The translations under genes were made by a program, and so were the position numbers. Of a stretch of DNA of 64,000 nt, positions 1 to 11,829 are shown in pieces. The stretch comes from Siphonodentalium dalli. Lineage: Eukaryota > Mollusca > Scaphopoda > Gadilida > Siphonodentaliidae. Where the stretch lies: assembly GCA_032622095.1 (NCBI GenBank), contig CP136061.1, positions 198,694,935 through 198,758,934 on the forward strand. The letters run 5' to 3'. The stretch's first letter is position 1. Each line of letters opens with the position of its first letter. The notes below the pieces were generated by a model. It was not told the DNA's origin, searched no databases, and worked only from the letters and a program-made list of their open reading frames with translations.

Positions 1-1960
1 AATCCGGATTGAGAATCCAAAGCCGATTACGGGGGGCGGAGCTAATTTCGGATTCTAGGTCAGATTTTGAAATCCACGTGGTCTCCGAAACTCTCCCCCA
101 GCGTCAAACATGGCTCATGTATTTGACACAAGTATCATTTGTATCTTATAAATATTTATAAAGTGCATGTTTGTTGTGAAAGTCATGCTGTTCTTCTATG
201 TGTGTATACACGGCACATAATTTGCTGCCAATCCGACTTAATCGCATCTTTTTTTCAAGTTAAAGTGTGTTTATTGATGATGGCAAGCATATCTAAACAT
301 GACAGCTCTAGGCCTCCTGAATCAAATTCCGAAGATGTTGTGAAGAACACACGGAACTTGTCAGTTGAACAGGGACGTGACGACAGGGGTTGATTGGGTG
401 TCTCGACCCCCACCCCGAACTTTGGTACAATTTGCTAAGCTGTGCAGTCATTCATACGTGAGGAAAATCAGGATTTTGACTAACTGTTTCAAATAATGAT
501 ACGTACAAGCCAACAAACGCAACAAACAAACCCGATTTTAAATAAATACATATACAAACTTATGACTAACTCGAGAGAGGGGGTGGGGTGTCCAGTGATC
601 TGTATATATGTTCAACTTGTTTTGGTAGTCATGTTGCTTTGCCATTACTAATTATTTATTTTTTCAGTGTAATAACATATGGGAGAGGGGGTACCCTTAA
701 GTGAGTCAGTACTTGTCCCCCAATTCCTTTGTATGTATAAACAAATGTATGTGTTATATATCATGTGTTATCTAAATTTGACATATATTTGAAATAAATA
801 TATCTAAACTAAACTTTGGTACATTCCAGCAGTCGGAAATTTCATGCATGACACAACATTAGTTGGACATTAATTTGACACCATATATAGGTTGGCATTG
901 TTCTCATTGTTTGATTTTTTTCAACCAGTAAAAGTTGGTAATTTTCCAATCTTAGTGTTTGTCAGATTGGATATTTCCAAGGAGAGCAAATTGAATTCTG
1001 CGAACCTGTGAGATTGATGTTTGGTTCAATGGGGGGGGGGGTGCAGTTGGCCGGAAATTTGAGGAAACTTCTAGCCACGTCCCTAGAACATGTGTCTGTT
1101 GTCTATACAGAGACTATTGCGCAAAACGACTGCATTTAACGAAACAAAACATGTTAAAATTGCTATAACTTTAAGACTAGATGATAGTACATACGTGTAT
1201 CTGATAATCCATCGATACCATATAATCCTACTATTTCTTGAATAAGAAGAAACATTATAATAACGAACACAGCAGAAGACATATCCATGCAGGTTCATAT
1301 GAATTCGGTCAATGGTGACGTATCCGCCGAATTCGAAATCGACATGCGTTCGGGTGGTATTTTAAGGATGGAATTATGAAATGGACATATGAAAGTGACA
1401 ATCAACAATGATTTGCCATCAACCGAAGTGCTCCCCCAGCGTTACTATCAATAGCGTTATTATTTGGCTAATTTCAGTAATATTCTCCCAGTTTACATTC
1501 AATAAAACAAATTTGTCTCCGCATTTAAAATTCTTTGATATAGATCGTTTATATTCTGCAATTATTTGTACACAAGAGACGGATTCTTATGTTTTATTGT
1601 GTTTTTAAACTCTGAGGTGGCGGAATCTCGGTTTGTTTACATTACGAACATTTGAGTCCGTAATCGGAATCCGAATCCAAATCGGATTACCACGAAATTA
1701 GGATTACGGTCTGTTCGTTTACTGATTCTGCAAATTTGTGGTCTGTTCTTTTGCCGAACCAAGTCGTACGGGGACCAATCTGTAATCTGGATCCAGAATC
1801 TGAAACGGATTTTAGCGAAATAACGCCTCTGAGTGAAGTTCGCTTACCACAGTTATCGCCTCGTGCCAATCGTTACATGTCAGCAGACACAATTCTGACC
1901 TCGCGCCAATCATGACGTCACAGCGGGAATCAATGTACGTACATTTGGTATATTCTTCAA
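1..1960. other. No gene recognised
   Basis: I see no coding exon with support here. The first 80 bases and about 1645-1830 share short 'ggaatccgaatcc / cggattacgg' type words on both strands, suggesting remnants of one diverged repeat. An 11-base G run lies at 1031-1041. The small open frames (for example 1083-1298 on the minus strand) have no recognisable domain. Confidence 0.5.
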
Positions 1961-4170
1961 GATTCTTCAGACATATCTATATCTATATTTGCGAATGTCT
2001 GTCTGTCTGTCTGTCTGTCTGTGTTCTATAGAAATTCACAGGGGACCATTTGTATGGCACTAAAGGGGTCTACTAGGGGTAACTTTTCACGAGAAAGATA
2101 ATGGTGCGGGTTAGAATTTTCTAAAGTGACGCGGTTGTTGTCAGGGGCAAAAAATGGGGAGGGGCAGGGAAAAAAATGTCGCCGATTGCCACGAAACTTA
2201 TATATAATCATCCTCATGATATAAAGAATCTGATGATATGGTTTAAATATGTCAAAAGTGGCGCCGTTCGAGTCAGGGACGCATGGAAGGGGAGAGGGGC
2301 ACCAAAATTGATAGACTAAGTTTAGCGCCGAGGGACCATCTAGATGGCACCAAACGGGTCTACTAGGGGTAACGTTTTGCGAGAAAGATAATGGTGCGGC
2401 TCTGAATTTTCTAAAGTGACGCCGTTGTCAGGGGCAGAACAGGGGAGGGGCAGACAAATTTTTTGCCGCCGATTGCCACGAAACTGTATATAATCATTGC
2501 CATGATATGAGGAATCTAATGGTGCTGTTTAAATATGTCAAACATGGCGTCGTTCGCGTCAGGGATGCACGGAAGGGGAGAGGGCCATCAATATTGATAA
2601 AACTAATTTTAGCGCCGATTTCCACCAAATTGATGTATATTCTTTTTCATGATAAAAGGAATCTAATTGTGCGATGTCACACTGGTTTAGTCGCCGATTA
2701 GTACCAAACTTATCAATAATCATCTCCATGATATGAGGAGTCTTAAGTGGGAGGTATAAGGATGTCGCAAACTGTCACACATGGGCCATTCGAGTCAGGA
2801 AGCATAGAGGGTGAGAGGAACACAAAAAAGATGAACAATATGTTTAGCGCCGATTTCCACCAGATTGAGATATATTCTACGTGATACGAGAAATCTAATC
2901 GTCTGGTTTAGATACGCCAAATTAGTGCCGTTTTGGTTGAGAGATATGGGGGCCCTAAATTGTATACGGATTTGTATACTCGCAATTTTATACAAAAACT
3001 TTTACAAAATCATCCACAAATGATTTTAGCGCCGATTTCCACCAAATTGATACACATTCTTCTACATGAAACAAGGAATCTAATTGTGTGATTTAAAGAC
3101 GCCAAATTGGTGTCGTTTGGATGTGGGAATGGGGGGGGGCGGGGGGGGGGGCACTAACATTGTTAAGAATTGTTTTAGTCACTCATTGCTACCAAACTTT
3201 TTAAAAATCCTCCACATGATATGATGAGTCTAATGGTGTGGCTTAAAACTTAAAAGTGGCGTCATTCGAGTCAGGGTGCACTGAATGTGAGAGGGTACCA
3301 GAATTCATACTCAATAATTTTAGCGCCAATTTTCACCAAATTGATAAACATTCTTATCCATGATATGAAAAATCAAATCATGTGATTTAAAGACGATATA
3401 TTGGTGCTGTTTGTGTGAGAGATGGGGTGGGGTGGGCACTAAATTTGATAAAAAAAATATTGTTTAGTCGCCGATCAGCACTAAACTTATAAATAATCAT
3501 CTCCATGGTATCAGGAGTCTAATTGTGTAGTTTAAAGATGTCAAAAGTGGTGGCATTGGAGACAGGGTGAGAGAGACACAACAATTGATAAACAATAAAT
3601 TATATTTAGTGCCGATTTCCACCAGACTGATACATTTTCTTCTCCGTGATTCGAGGAATCTAATCGTGTGGTTTAAATACGCCAAATTTGTGCCATTTCG
3701 GTGAGAGATGTGGGGGCCCTACATTGATACGAATTTGTATACTCGCCAATGTTAATTTTTTTTATATATATTCATCTCTATAACGAGTCGTAAGTTTGGG
3801 GTTTAATTATGTCAAATGTGGTGCCACTTGAGTCCTAAAAAGGGACGGGGCGGATGACCAAAACTGATATAATTATGTTCAGTGCAAATTAACATCAAAT
3901 TCATACACGTTCTTCTCAAATGATACGACGAATCAAATCGTGCGTGTTAAAACGTCACACTTGATGCCTAAATATATATGCAAATATATGTCTGTCTGTA
4001 TGTGTTTTATATATAACTTCACGGGATACAATCGAGATGGCACCAAGGCATTCTAAAAGTGGTAACTTATTACGAGGAAGAGAATGGTACATGTTAAAAT
4101 ATTAGTTACATGTTAATATTTTAAGACAATTGAGTCTGCCCATTCAATATAGTTTCCATACAAAAGTTAC
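1960..4170 (+). repeat. Diverged tandem core-repeat array, pearl/Helitron-like
   Basis: Roughly ten diverged copies of a unit of about 170-200 bp. Each carries 'gccgatttccaccaaa', then a 'catgatatgaggaatctaat' block, then 'tttaaa...gccaaa', then a G-rich tract ending 'gggcac'. The array is introduced by a (tctg)n tract at 1995-2021 and a 'gggaccat...atggcacc' lead-in that recurs at 2036, 2330 and 4019. The same units occur in reverse orientation at 35390-36690. Core repeats preceded by a microsatellite are known from bivalve pearl-type and other Helitron-like non-autonomous elements; assignment to that class is inference. Small open frames within it (2795-2995, 3497-3685, minus) are repeat copies of one another, not genes. 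Confidence 0.7.
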
Positions 4171-4689
4171 AAGAGATATGGAAATGTATATATATAAGGC
4201 CTGTTCAACAATATTGATCACAGTGTGCCGTCAAATATAATTTCTTCTGAGATAAAAGAAAACGGAGTCAGTGGAACATAACATTTCAGGATCCTCCAAT
4301 ACTGACATCTGACAAGGTTATATCTGCCCAATATACAGAAGATATATTCATGTTTTAGAACAGACTCATCGCCTAACATAAACAACTCAAAATCTCGCTT
4401 TGAGTCGGGCATATGCAGCTGATATAGTTGCATAGCAACATTTCTTTAAAACTGAGAATAATTAGCCAGTATATAGCACCATGAACAGAGGAGCACCTGG
4501 ATATTTCTTTAAAATATCTGTATCTTCATGGAAATATGATAACCAGGTGTCCTCAAATCTTAGTCAAACCCACTAGATTGATTGATACATCTCTATATGA
4601 AACCCAATTGTCATCTTTTATTTTTGCGAACTAATGTGTTTATGATGTTCATGTTATAACGTCTGAGGTATACGCAGTTGTAAATAAAT
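4171..4689. other. No feature recognised
   Basis: About 500 bases between the core-repeat array and the tail module of the same element. There is an open frame on the minus strand (4218-4433), but no domain, start context or splice site makes it convincing. Confidence 0.4.
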
Positions 4690-4941
4690 AAATAGTTCTT
4701 TATTGGTGGGACGGATTAATCGCGATAAACAACATGACAATCGCTCCGATCCGACAAGGTGAGCTACTACTTATATTTCGTGTGTAAGAATCATGTTTTG
4801 TGATGCTATTTGGATATATAATTTATGAAAATATGGGTAACGCTTTGAACAAGAGTATCCTCTATTCCCGCCATATATATCCACAGTATGCAGAGGGTTT
4901 CACATCACTTTAACCTGGGCAAGGCCGGGTAACCCTTCTAG
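4690..4941 (+). mobile_element. Helitron-like 3' tail ending in hairpin and CTAG
   Basis: This 250-base module matches, in reverse orientation, 34405-34645, so both core-repeat arrays carry the same tail. It ends with a GC-rich 'gggcaaggccgggtaacc' block and then CTAG at 4938-4941, followed by T and a TA-rich stretch. Helitron-type elements are known to end in a short hairpin plus CTRR and to insert next to T, so this is read as the 3' end of the element starting near 1960. The hairpin is imperfect in this copy. Confidence 0.5.
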
Positions 4942-5194
4942 TATAATATATATATTAAATCATACCACATGTGTCACATCGTCAGAGCAAGCTGCCGGGA
5001 TTGTGAGATAGTTAATCAATATTGGGCGCTATGTTTCATGCACGTATTCTCATTTCTAAGTAATATGGGTCTATTGACATATTGTAATGGTTTATTACTC
5101 AGACACAATATGTGCAACATGCGTATTAGATCAATAACACAGAATACAACAAACATATAAGCATCACGCATCATCACTGCCACAACGTTGTCTA

Positions 5195-5420
5195 CGCTAA
5201 TTTGTAATACGATCTTGCCTAAACATACATACAAGGCTCGTCCTGATTGGTTGGTAGCCTGTATTCCCATGGAGACACGACCGTCGTTTTGTGATACAAC
5301 TCTAGATAGTCTGAATTGTACCACAACAAATGTGGTACAATCGGTGAAATGCGAAATGCTCCCAACGCCTCAAACTTTCAGAAGTCAAACCATACGGGCA
5401 TTGGCTAAATTATGTCATGC
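5195..5420 (+). repeat. Dispersed repeat with TTGTACCACA hairpin, copy 1
   Basis: Contains 'aatttgtaatacgatc', 'cctgattgg' and a short palindrome TTGTACCACA-acaaa-TGTGGTACAA at about 5317-5341. The reverse complement of 11500-11735 reads the same blocks in the same order, so these are two inverted copies of one family. No coding content is supported. Confidence 0.6.
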
Positions 5421-5697
5421 TATAGACTAAAGAAAGAGATATATAATGACTACCTACTGTACTATACTGAATTTTATTTTAAGATAGAACAAAAATAAGT
5501 ATTAACTGAATTTGTTTGCCAAAAAGCCAATAAAAAGGGGTCGCCGTTCAATAGTGACTTCATGGTTGACGTTACGATTCTAAGAGAAGAACTGTTTGGT
5601 GGAAAATCATACCATGCAGAGCTAGAAACTGGGCTACTATATAGCAGGTTGAACGAATGTCACAACAATTTCAACCAAAACATACAGTTGAGTTACA

Positions 5698-5845
5698 AAA
5701 GAAATAAATACACAGCGCATCGGCGTGTTTAGTAGAATTTGACTACATAAACTGATTGTAGGACTCCGCTTCGCGTCGTCCTACAATTAGTTTCTTTGTG
5801 GTAATATTCCAATATACACGCCGATGCTCAGTGTACTTATTTTAA
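5698..5845. mobile_element. Palindromic foldback element, copy 1
   Basis: A nearly full-length inverted repeat of about 145 bases: outer arms 'gaaataaatacacagcgcatcggcgtgt' at the left and its complement at the right, and a central stem 'actgattgtagga' / 'tcctacaattagt' around the loop ctccgcttcgcgtcg. The same element occurs at 10730-10876 with the central segment in the opposite orientation. This is a non-autonomous foldback element; the superfamily is unknown. Confidence 0.75.
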
Positions 5846-6310
5846 ATGATGCACCATCACCAGTATCACCATCATCAACAACATTATCATCATCGCCACC
5901 ATCATCATTAGCATCAGCATCGTCATCAGCAAGTTCATCATCATCAGCATCAGCACCAGTAAGCATATCGTAATAATTGTCTACATCGTCATCATCATGC
6001 AGTAGTGCCATATTATTCATCATCATCATAGTCGGCATCAGCATCACCCGTCGTCATCACTATTTGCATTACAGTCAGCTTCGTGTCTTTTCTATACATT
6101 AGCTACATGTACATTGTTGTTGGCCATGCAAAACCAAAATATTGGTGTCAGTACCATAACCATAATCATTGTCTCCATCGTTTCCTTGTGTAAACATTAA
6201 CAACAACAGCAAAAACAACATCATCGTAAACACATCAGCAGTAGCATAGGCATTATATAATAATAATAATAATAATCATCATCGTCGTCATCACCGTCAG
6301 TATCATCGTC
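5846..6310. repeat. Interrupted (ATC)n microsatellite
   Basis: Long stretches of atc/acc/gtc trinucleotides with a TAATAATAA patch near 6257-6273. The minus-strand open frame across it (5787-6047) would encode mostly Asp, Met and Asn and is just the repeat. Confidence 0.9.
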
Positions 6311-6335
6311 TTCATCACTGTATCATATTACTTAC

Positions 6336-6854
6336 AGGCACGGGCGGCGTTCGTTGCAGAACTATTCAAATTGGTTCAAATCGCCATCAACAGAAGGAAT
6401 ATTAAAATATATATACTTTTGTTTATGTGCCAAACATAATCAGCTCGTGAATAGTATATTGTCGTCATAAGACGTACGATGGTGTACGTATACAAGAGCC
6501 TGATCGTGTTACGAAAGTTTTGCTTCTGTCTACATAACACAGCTCAATTCTACTGGTTAATCACACACAATTCATATAAACGCTCTATATTATTTCCATA
6601 TCAGGAAAACAGTAACAAATAACGCTCTTTATGTTTACCATATCCGGATCTAAACAAAAGCCAGGAAACGTAACGTTTGCTTTTGTTTACATAACAAAGG
6701 AAAAATAGTTCACAATAACATACTGTTTATGCCATATTTCTGATTGGTATAAGAACAAGGTCTGTCTATATTTTACTATTATTTCTGTTTGTGGCGGTTT
6801 TTGACGGAGGTGAATATTTTAACAGCATACCCACCGCCAACGCCGCCCATATAT
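6336..6854 (-). mobile_element. TTAA-flanked MITE (Kolobok-like), copy 1, reverse orientation
   Basis: Reads, in reverse complement, like the copies at 6875-7368, 11830-12321 and 24371-24870, including the 'ttgtggcggtttttgac' and 'cctgatcgtg' blocks. The left end is AGGCACG, flanked by TTAC (a mutated TTAA); the right side abuts TTAA at 6855-6858. It is the most diverged of the four and lies head to head with the next copy. Confidence 0.7.
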
Positions 6855-6874
6855 TTAAGGTGCTGTTAACTTAA

Positions 6875-7368
6875 AGGTACGGTTGGCCTTGGCGGTGGGT
6901 ATCCTGTGAAAATATTTCCACCGTCAAAAACCGCCACAAACAGAAAGAATATCAAAATGTAGACAAACTTTGTCCGTATACAAATAAGAAATATCGCATA
7001 AACAAGTATGTTATTGTCATATTTTTGACCATTGTTATGTAAACAAAAGCATAAAAAGTTACTTTTCTGGTGTTTGTTTATATTATGATGGTAAACATAA
7101 AGAGCGTTCTTTGTTGGTAAATTCCGGATATGGAACTAATAAAGAGCGTTTATGCCATTTGTGTGTGATTAGCCAGTAGCAGTGTGCTGTTTTCTGCAAC
7201 ACAATCAGGCTCTTGCTTAGTTAAAATATAGTAGGTCTTTATGATAACATGCAGTTTACGCGATGGTCATGGTATATATGAACGAAACTGTATGCATTTT
7301 AATGTTTTTCTGTTTACGGTGATTGGAACAAATATGAATATTTTCGACAACTAAGGCCTCACGTGCCT
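6875..7368 (+). mobile_element. TTAA-flanked MITE (Kolobok-like), copy 2
   Basis: A 494-bp element starting AGGTACGGTTGGCC and ending GGCCTCACGTGCCT, so the termini are imperfect inverted repeats of about 14 bp. It is flanked exactly by TTAA at 6871-6874 and 7369-7372. A TTAA target duplication is shared by piggyBac and Kolobok families; termini starting AGG fit Kolobok better than the CCC start of piggyBac (family knowledge). No transposase is encoded. Confidence 0.8.
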
Positions 7369-7379
7369 TTAAGGACCTT

Positions 7380-7745
7380 ATTAATGAACACCGATATATT
7401 CCGCAATGTCTTGATATCGGTTTCGTTTAATAAAGCATAACAAGATTCTTTGGAAAACACTTTTCGATAACACTCTGTTAAATATTTAATTCTAAGTTCC
7501 CGAAGATTGTGGCGTTCATCAGAACGTGATACTCATCCCTAGCTGTGTTCCCCTTTACAAATGATACACGATGAATCGCTGGAAGCCATTGTTTGTTTTT
7601 CCTTTACTTTCTTCCATCGAGTCACTAAAACAGCCAGTCTATGATCTGCTGTCCTCAGCTGCTGTATATAAATACAAAATGTAAAATTCAAAGTGTAACA
7701 TTTGGTCATAGACGGTTTATCTTTCAAGTGGGTATAAAATGCCCC
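7380..7745 (-). pseudogene. LINE reverse-transcriptase C-terminal fragment
   Basis: On the minus strand the translation shows QLRTADHRLAVLVTRW followed by a Cys-x2-Cys (CIICKG) and, after a frame change, DEYHVLMNA. This is the usual C-terminal zinc-knuckle region of many invertebrate non-LTR retrotransposons (LRT..H.L / C..C / DE.H.L..C). It resembles the C-terminus of the LINE copies at 26.7 and 49.4 kb. Frameshifts and stops make it a relic. Confidence 0.6.
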
Positions 7746-7869
7746 CTTGATGATTTAGTAACGTCATCCGTCCACGTCATGTGAAAGTGGTTTATCAATG
7801 CCTTGTGTAAGCTATTTATCATAGTCGGGGTGAGTGGATATTGTTTTCCCACGCCAATGCATGTAAATC

Positions 7870-9355
7870 GAACACGTGATGAAAACCGCATGGAAACTCA
7901 TTTCACTCTTGAGAAAATATCGATTATATCTCGACAGAGCAGCTCTCGTAAAATTTTATTTTACAATGATAAGGTCAATCCTTGAATATTCTTGTGTTGT
8001 TTGGGATGGTTGTAGGCAGCAAAAATCTGACAACATCGAAGATATACAACACGAGGCAGCTCGTATTGTGATAGGCGCGACTAGGTCTGTCAGAGGTGTA
8101 TCTCTTCTTAGAGAAACTAGTTGGGGAAACCCTTAAATCACGGCGGAAAAAACACAAACTGAATTTATTTTATAAAATGGTAACAGGTCAATCACCTGTC
8201 TATCTTAGAAACATAGTTCCTCCTACGGGCAGATATCACAACGTGCAACTATACAGTCTAGCAAGCTTATGGTCCCTAGTTTTGACTATGACTATTACAA
8301 ACAATCGTTTCTCCCATCAAAAACAATTTTATGGAACAACATAGACACAAACAATGTAACCATGGACTCCCTGGCGATGTTCTCAAGTTCTCTGGAACCC
8401 AAAACGAAAGATGACCCCTAAATGGATATACCACGCTAACACGCGTGACGCGCACATTATCATGCCTGCCACAGATTAAACTGTAGCAATTTGAATTACC
8501 ACGTTTCGGACCAACCCATGTGTTCCTGTGGTGAAGCAGAGGACACATAACATTATCTAATTGAATGCCAATTATACAGTGAACAGCGATTTTATTTATG
8601 CACGAAGTATCTGATATATGTAACTGTTGTAACATCACCACCAATATACTTCTACGAGGTTCCAATGAACTATCGCAGGAAGATAACATAACGAGAAGTT
8701 CAGAAATACATTATTCGAACAAAAAGATTCAACTAATATCTCGACCACAAACCAACGGCTTCCACTTGAACCACACACATTCATATCGTCTATCATCTAA
8801 CAATAACTGTTACCAAATCGACTCATATCATCAAAAAATCGCGTGAGAAATAGAACTATTAATGTTGATGTTATTAAATATTCATACAAATCCAAATAAT
8901 AGTGGTGTCGGCTCGGATGCAAAAATGCTAGGTCAGAATACAAAATTAGTGTATAATTAAAAGCAATAGCTTATCATTTACACTCCCCATCTCCCTCCCT
9001 ATACTGCATATCAGACTCACCCAAACGTTTGACATGTCACCATATATATACCCTTGTCTATACCGATCTATACTTCGTTCCGCTATACTAAATCATTTTC
9101 AATCAATTTCAATCTCATTTGATATATCTATCGATCCAGCCCACACTGTGAGTAGCTGAGTAACATATATACCAACAACGATCTTCTAAAATTATTATGA
9201 AACCAATTACCTAATATCATGTCATCATTCTCACAGCGTGGGCTTATTCACACGTAATCGGAATCGGACCCCCTCCATGCAACCAATATTCATGCCATGC
9301 TTTTTTTTGGTAACATGTATTGTTTTTTGAATTATATGGAATAAATACTGTTTAC
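7870..9355 (+). pseudogene. 3' end of a degenerate non-LTR retrotransposon
   Basis: 7876-8136 encodes a typical RT thumb/C-terminal segment (ILEYSCVVWDGCRQQ, IEDIQHEAARIVIGATR, SLLRETSWG). In a shifted frame it continues with LKSRRKKHKLNLFYKMVTG, and near 8500-8590 with a decayed MCSCGEAED...HYLIECQLY zinc-knuckle segment. Several frameshifts and stops are present. Sequence to about 9355 ends with 'gaattatatggaataaata', plausibly the 3' UTR; that end is tentative. The family (CR1/Jockey-like group) is from motif style only. Confidence 0.75.
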
Positions 9356-10140
9356 ATCAATCCAGTTTGAGTCAGTATTTTTATAAAGGTCGATAAAGTT
9401 AAACTGTTTTTCACGTGTACTCATTTTATAAACAAGAGTGTACAATTTCGCAGCTATTATCTTTTGGGTAGTACTATCAACTAATTTGGACTATAATGAT
9501 CACATGCACTTTTTAATCTCTATGTCTAGAGGCCAATGATGTGGATCGGAATTAATTTTGCAATAATGGTTGATAACTGGATGAGAACTCAGAAATGCAA
9601 AGATTAACCCAAGACGCTTTCTCGGTAACGAAATTGAGAGTGAAATATTTAGAAATGCTAATTGAGTACTGTTCATATATATAACAGTTATTTCGTCTGC
9701 ATTTTCATTCCGCTGAATACGGAAAATTAGATTTCTCCAAAAACAAAAACATGCTTGACCAAAACATATTTGTTACCAACATTTCGCCAATGTTGAAGCT
9801 GAGCTATTGTCGTCAGTTGATGTCCAGCTATATCGTCCGTTGGGACATGCGTGCAGCGTCAACTTTTTTGGGTTTGGCTTCCCTCCGTCCGTTCCCGCGA
9901 CAATGTACTTTTGCGGTACAACGATTTTTTAATGCCGATGTGCACCCCACAAGTGACTTGAACAAAAGAACGCAACTCACAAGGACGCGCGCTATCGTCC
10001 ATATTAACGTCCGTCCGTCAACAGTTCCGTTGGCGAGTTCGTAAAAGTGGTCCGAAAAATCAATGTTTTCTAACACAACTATTAAATGCACCACTTGAAG
10101 CTACATTGTAATTTAACCAAGCTTGTTGTGGGAAATTTAC
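9356..10140. other. No gene recognised
   Basis: Open frames on both strands at 9751-10094 overlap and have no domain. Base composition is locally more GC-rich at 9830-10060, with several CpG words, which could reflect a regulatory or exonic stretch of the gene starting at 10.39 kb, but nothing decides this. Confidence 0.4.
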
Positions 10141-10334
10141 TCATATGCGCGCCGCTTCCTGTTTTACTGACGCCCACAGTCCTTTCTTGAGTGTTGCGCG
10201 CCGAAGTAGTTCGTGGTGTTCGTCGTGGTGCCATGACGTGCGGCTCAACAGACAACGATCCGGAGAGACCGAAAACATTACACTTGCGTCCAGCATAGAC
10301 TGGCGAAAGTAATTGTTGATGACATAACACTCAC

Positions 10335-10389
10335 CATACAGAACTCCACATAAGATCACTAGAATGAGCACACACCAAGCGCGACTCAT
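10335..10389 (-). CDS. First coding exon: signal peptide, phase-1 donor
   Basis: From the ATG at 10389 the minus strand encodes MSRAWCVLILVILCGVLY: a short basic start and a hydrophobic core, a good secretory signal peptide. It is followed by a strong splice donor (TATG|GTGAGT) at 10335/10334. The exon ends in phase 1, the usual phase after signal-peptide exons of modular extracellular proteins and the same phase used by the receptor exons at 38-48 kb. Two in-frame ATGs lie just upstream (10398, 10413); the nearest one gives the best signal peptide. Downstream exons would be at lower coordinates on this strand; I could not identify them, so the product is unknown. It may be a relative of the MAM receptor whose last exon lies at 22.6 kb. 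Confidence 0.5.
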
Positions 10390-10402
10390 GCATGTCATGT
10401 CC

Positions 10403-10620
10403 AAACTCGTCAAAGAACGTCTATTCGGCTATGAACCCACGCGGGTCACCACGACTTCAGACATGTCTGTTATAGTTCTACTTCGATTGTGCGCAGCTGC
10501 AGCCAACGATGGCAACATATGACTTTGGAGTTTCCAATATGCATAATTATGATGAACCGCTGGGCTATTGTGGATCTCCCAGTGGGTATTTGCACGTTAT
10601 TGTGTAGTATCGTCCTGAAC
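10403..10620 (-). promoter_or_regulatory. Putative promoter/5' UTR, duplicated at 17803-18010
   Basis: Immediately upstream of the signal-peptide exon. It shares with 17803-18010, in the same orientation, the blocks 'aactcgtcaaagaacg', 'agctgcagcca', 'ggcaacatat' and 'attggatct' (variants allowed). Conservation of the upstream part but not of the exon itself points to a duplicated gene start. A promoter role is inference from position. Confidence 0.4.
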
Positions 10621-10729
10621 CTTTCTTGATATAAGATTGTTATTTCTTAAGCTATGCATGTGTTTTATGATCAGTGTAGTGTCAGTGTACTTGTAATCGT
10701 CGGTTCATAGTATTAGCGGAATGAGATTT

Positions 10730-10876
10730 AAGAAATAAATACACGGTGTAGAGGTGTGTATGGTCAAGTTGTACCACAAAAAACTGATTGTAGGACGACG
10801 CGTAGCGGAGTCCTACAATAAGTTTTTTGTGGTACAACTTGACCATACACACCGATACACCGTGTATTTATTTCTT
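10730..10876. mobile_element. Palindromic foldback element, copy 2
   Basis: Arms of about 65 bases pair almost perfectly: agaaataaatacacggtgt... on the left and the complementary ...acaccgtgtatttatttct on the right, around loop gacgcgtagcg. The loop is the reverse complement of the loop in the 5698-5845 copy with one mismatch, so the two insertions are in opposite orientation. Confidence 0.85.
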
Positions 10877-10879
10877 TTG

Positions 10880-11495
10880 TAATACGACTGAAAGTTTATG
10901 GTCACAATTCGACTGAATAGTCAACGAAATACTGCGCTTTTTCGGTCTCAGGTGAGAAAACATTTCGTGGTGTAATTCGTATTGGGCGTACTAGATTCTT
11001 TGCATGGAGTACTCCAGTAATTTGTTTGCGTGAATAATCGTTGTGATTGGCTAAAAAACGATGTGTTTTCAGCGGCGCCCGTGTCTTTCATTTAAATTGT
11101 ACAGGAAATACGATTGCTGTCATTTCTGTGTTGAACGTTGTTGGGACAACATGAATATTATCATCGACTATGGACCATTTTCCTTACACAAAGCGATCTA
11201 AATGATCTAGTTTACTAAACTAATCTTATTCCCCTTCTGTACTGGTGAACAAGCGATTTCATTTTCAACTTGATTCCGAAATATCGAATATGATCGAGAT
11301 TCGAATCGACGAATGCACAGCCCGGCCCCATGGATTTATTTTGTCATTTAATATACTTATTAAGTAACTTTCTTTGGTCGTAACATATATCAGTATATAA
11401 TAACATCATTTGGACCATATTCATTGGCAACCAAACTGGTTTCAAGCGAAAAATCGCTAGAAAATTCGCAAGATTGTCAAGATGTAGCAAATTAA
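10880..11495. other. No feature recognised
   Basis: No domain, repeat end or splice-supported exon was seen in this stretch between the foldback element and the dispersed repeat. Confidence 0.4.
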
Positions 11496-11499
11496 TTCA

Positions 11500-11735
11500 A
11501 AGAGTTACGGGTGCGGGTGTACTCCGTTGATGCCCCGTTTGCGCGGAGTTAGAAAAGACGGGAAAAGTCGCGTGCGGCGATCTGAATAAACCGATTTTTT
11601 CGTGGTACAATTGGAAAAAGTAGAATTGTACCACAAAACTGGAACGAGATAGCCATGGTAACTCGGGCCACTGGCCAATCAGGACATGGCTTTTAAGCAT
11701 AGTTAGGCAGGGTCGTATTACAAATTGTTATGTCA
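11500..11735 (-). repeat. Dispersed repeat with TTGTACCAC hairpin, copy 2
   Basis: The reverse complement matches 5195-5420: 'aatttgtaatacgaccctgcctaa', 'cctgattggcca', then a hairpin built on gtggtacaatt / aattgtaccac at 11602-11637. The minus-strand open frame at 11497-11700 lies inside the repeat and is not supported as a gene. Confidence 0.6.
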
Positions 11736-11829
11736 TACAAACAACTGTATAATCTTACAAAGAAAACGCTTCATGGTATTGAAGTGTGATAACAGCTAAA
11801 TTCATGCACGAAGTCGGAAGCTCTTTTCA

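Noticed and set aside
5787-6047. Minus-strand ORF rich in Asp and Met, suggesting an acidic protein
   Set aside because: It is a translation of the (ATC)n microsatellite.
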